From Bradyrhizobium tropiciagri (GTDB taxonomy: Bacteria; Pseudomonadota; Alphaproteobacteria; Rhizobiales; Xanthobacteraceae): a stretch of 64,000 nt of DNA. The position numbers and the translations under genes were made by a program. Below are positions 62,425-64,000 of the stretch, piece by piece (within the stretch, counting starts at the first letter, position 1; each line of letters starts with the position of its first letter). The stretch lies in assembly GCF_018130545.1 (NCBI RefSeq), contig NZ_JAFCKF010000011.1, forward strand, positions 148,694 through 212,693, read 5' to 3'. Under the pieces are notes generated by a model. That model had not been told where the DNA came from. It saw only the letters and a program-made list of their open reading frames with translations, and made no database searches.

Positions 62425-63102
62425 TCAGTAGGTGGCCATGCTGCCGCCCTGCAGCGCCATCTGCGGCTTGTAGGGCGAGTCGCCATGCTTCGGCTCCAGC
62501 ACCACGACGATGGTGCCGAGCTTGACGCGGTTGTAGAGGTCGATGACGTCCTCGTTGGTCATGCGGATGCAGCCCGAGGAGATCGACGAACCGATGTATT
62601 CCGGCTGGTTGGTGCCGTGGATGCGGAACAGCGTGTCCTTGCCGCCCGAGTAGAGGTACATCGCGCGCGAGCCCATCGGATTGTCCGGGCCCGGGGCCAC
62701 GAAGCTCGGCACGCCGAGGCGCGAGATCTCGCCGGGGGTCGGATGCCAGGCCGGCCATTCGGTCATGCTGCCGACCTTGGCGATGCCGGACCAGGCCATG
62801 GCTTCTTCGCCGACGGTGATGCCGTAGCGGATCGCCTTGCCGTCGTTCATCACATAATAGAGGTAATGGTTGTCGGAATCGACCACGATGGAGCCGGGGG
62901 CTTCCTTGCGGTGGTACTCGACGATGGCGCGGCGGAACGGTTCGGCGACCGGCGTCTTGACGTAGGTGGTCTTGGCCAGCAGTTCCTTGTCATGCGGCTT
63001 GAAGGCAGCGGTATTGGTTGCCTCATAGGTCGTGGCCTGCATGCAGCCCGACAACATCAGGCCAGCGGCCAGGATCCCGAAAGTAACTTTGAGCGACGAC
63101 AT
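62425..63102 (-). CDS. L,D-transpeptidase (YkuD family) lipoprotein
   Basis: A 225-residue cell-wall L,D-transpeptidase, forming 3-3 peptidoglycan cross-links or attaching proteins to peptidoglycan. The lipobox LSGC gives Cys20 as the lipidated residue. The YkuD active site is RIHGTN (His162) with SSGCIRM (Cys178). GSIVVDSDNHYLYYVMNDGKAIRYGITVGE is the family N-terminal strand. Start ATG 63102. It is followed by a terminator within the next gene. Confidence 0.93.
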   Translation of the reverse strand: MSSLKVTFGILAAGLMLSGCMQATTYEATNTAAFKPHDKELLAKTTYVKTPVAEPFRRAIVEYHRKEAPGSIVVDSDNHYLYYVMNDGKAIRYGITVGEEAMAWSGIAKVGSMTEWPAWHPTPGEISRLGVPSFVAPGPDNPMGSRAMYLYSGGKDTLFRIHGTNQPEYIGSSISSGCIRMTNEDVIDLYNRVKLGTIVVVLEPKHGDSPYKPQMALQGGSMATY

Positions 63103-63440
63103 GATTACATTCCAATCGAAAATCCGCGCCCGAAAGCGCCAACATTACGCCCCAAACGCCACGATTCCATGAAGGGCATTATCGCTGAAACCCGCCATTC
63201 TTCCCAGACTTTAGATGGCTTTCCCGCATCGCGGGACGTGATCTGTGGCTTTTTTGCCGCAACTGTTCTGGCGTGGGTCGATTTTTTGTGCAAACAGGCA
63301 ACGGTCGTCGAGTCGGAGCTACCTCACTGCCACCCGGCTGCCACAAATATGGACGCCCGGTTAATGCCCCGGTCATGAAGCGCCACCCAGAATCGCGCTA
63401 AGGCGACGGGTCCTGCCAGCCCTGTTTTGTGGAGTTCGTG
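63103..63440. other. 338-bp divergent intergenic region, no gene supported
   Basis: This lies between the divergent L,D-transpeptidase and CorA genes. It has A/T-rich runs (CTTTTTTGCC near 63250, GATTTTTTGTG near 63280). A 69-codon frame at 63169-63378 has no ribosome site, coding bias or family features, so I do not call it. Confidence 0.4.
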
Positions 63441-64000
63441 ATGCTGTCGGTGTTCGTTCCCTCCGATTTCTCCCTCAAGAAGGCCGCCGCCACCGACCTC
63501 GGCGCGCTGCCCGAGGGCGCGGTCTGGGTCGACCTGGTGAACCCGACCGTGGAGGAGGACCGGGCCGTCGAGAAGCTCGCGGGGATCGCGGTTCCGACCC
63601 GGGAAGACATGCAGGAGATCGAAATCTCCAGCCGCCTCTATATCGAGAACAGCGCGCGCTACATGACTGCGACGCTGATGTGCCAATCCGACACCGACAT
63701 GCCGCGCACCACGGCGGTCACCTTCATCCTGACCAGCCATCGGCTGGTCACGGTGCGCTACGACCTGCCGAAGCCTTTCGCATTGGTCGAGAACAAGCTG
63801 GCCCGCGCCTGTTCCCCCGGCATCACCGGCGAGCAGGTGCTGATGGAACTGCTGGACGCCGTGATCGATCGCTGTGCCGACCTGCTGGAGCGTTGCGGGG
63901 CCGACATCGACCAGGTCTCCCACGACATCTTCGAGCCCGAGAGCGAACGCCACGGCCACGCCAAGCAATATTCGCAAATCCTGATCACGATCGGCCGCAA
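63441..64000 (+). CDS. corA: CorA family magnesium/divalent cation transporter, N-terminal part (cut by window end)
   Basis: The first ~186 residues of a CorA transporter; the stop lies beyond the window. MLSVFVPSDFSLKKAAATDLGALPEGAVWVDLVNPTVEED, IPTRE-like VPTREDMQEIEISSRLY, and ENKLARACSPGITGEQVLMELLDAVIDRCADLLERCGADID match the soluble funnel domain. The membrane segments and GMN motif should follow. ATG 63441 has GGAG six bases upstream. Cation specificity cannot be read from the part seen. Confidence 0.9.
   Translation, partial: MLSVFVPSDFSLKKAAATDLGALPEGAVWVDLVNPTVEEDRAVEKLAGIAVPTREDMQEIEISSRLYIENSARYMTATLMCQSDTDMPRTTAVTFILTSHRLVTVRYDLPKPFALVENKLARACSPGITGEQVLMELLDAVIDRCADLLERCGADIDQVSHDIFEPESERHGHAKQYSQILITIGR

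Noticed and set aside
63169-63378. 69-codon frame between L,D-transpeptidase and CorA genes
   Set aside because: No ribosome site, no family resemblance, lies in the divergent promoter region.
1-64000. CRISPR arrays, tRNA genes, insertion sequences
   Set aside because: No regularly spaced direct repeats with unique spacers, no cloverleaf with a CCA end, and no transposase gene were seen.

Overview
The window is a high-GC alphaproteobacterial chromosome segment, most likely Bradyrhizobium or a close Nitrobacteraceae relative. The grounds are the strong G/C third-position bias, the many palindromic intergenic repeats of a kind I associate with Bradyrhizobium, the rhizobial-style C-P lyase locus, and small exported His/Arg/Trp-rich proteins. 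The genus is inferred from gene content and style, not from a database match. I see no rRNA, tRNA, CRISPR array, phage or insertion sequence.

Layout. (1) 1-10.6 kb is a catabolic block for a nitrogenous compound. It holds two tandem amidases (the first cut by the window edge), an orphan type-1 periplasmic binding protein, and a probable operon of an uncharacterised RidA-like protein, a Tat-exported FAD amine oxidase, a class I c-type cytochrome, a periplasmic RidA, an exported M20 peptidase, aspartate dehydrogenase and nicotinamidase. The first four look like a periplasmic amine dehydrogenase passing electrons to cytochrome c, with RidA clearing the imine. (2) 10.7-11.7 kb is a divergent hydroxymethylbilane synthase (HemC). 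(3) 11.7-31.8 kb is the phosphonate region. One minus-strand operon carries a hexapeptide acyltransferase, a PhnM paralogue and a DUF1045 2H-phosphoesterase. It diverges, across a promoter region with Pho boxes in both directions, from phnC-phnD-phnE1-phnE2. After about 6 kb of other genes (Na/Pi symporter, DUF1269 protein, small exported protein, patatin lipase, GntP permease) come phnF and the divergent core phnG-H-I-J-K-L-M-N plus a PPOX-fold flavoprotein. A 32-bp palindrome (probable PhnF operator) and a Pho-box-like site lie between phnF and phnG. No phnP is present; the 2H phosphoesterase is a candidate to replace it.

(4) 31.8-38.9 kb has a SulP transporter and a TetR-regulated RND efflux pair. 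(5) 39-45.4 kb has a three-gene minus-strand operon (double-hotdog dehydratase, carboxymuconolactone decarboxylase-like protein, SDR) divergent from a fused indolepyruvate ferredoxin oxidoreductase. (6) 45.5-64 kb is mixed: PhoD phosphatase, aldo/keto reductase, metallo-hydrolase, PLP aminotransferase, CPA2 antiporter, RibB with a degenerate RibA domain, glutaryl-CoA dehydrogenase, MBL hydrolase, DUF1499 protein, acyl-CoA synthetase, extensin-like protein, L,D-transpeptidase and the start of a CorA transporter.

Together the genes describe a soil bacterium that scavenges phosphorus (C-P lyase, PhoD, Na/Pi symporter) and nitrogen (amidases, amine oxidation, M20 peptidase) and degrades aromatic or amino-acid-derived acids (IOR, GcdH, acyl-CoA synthetase).
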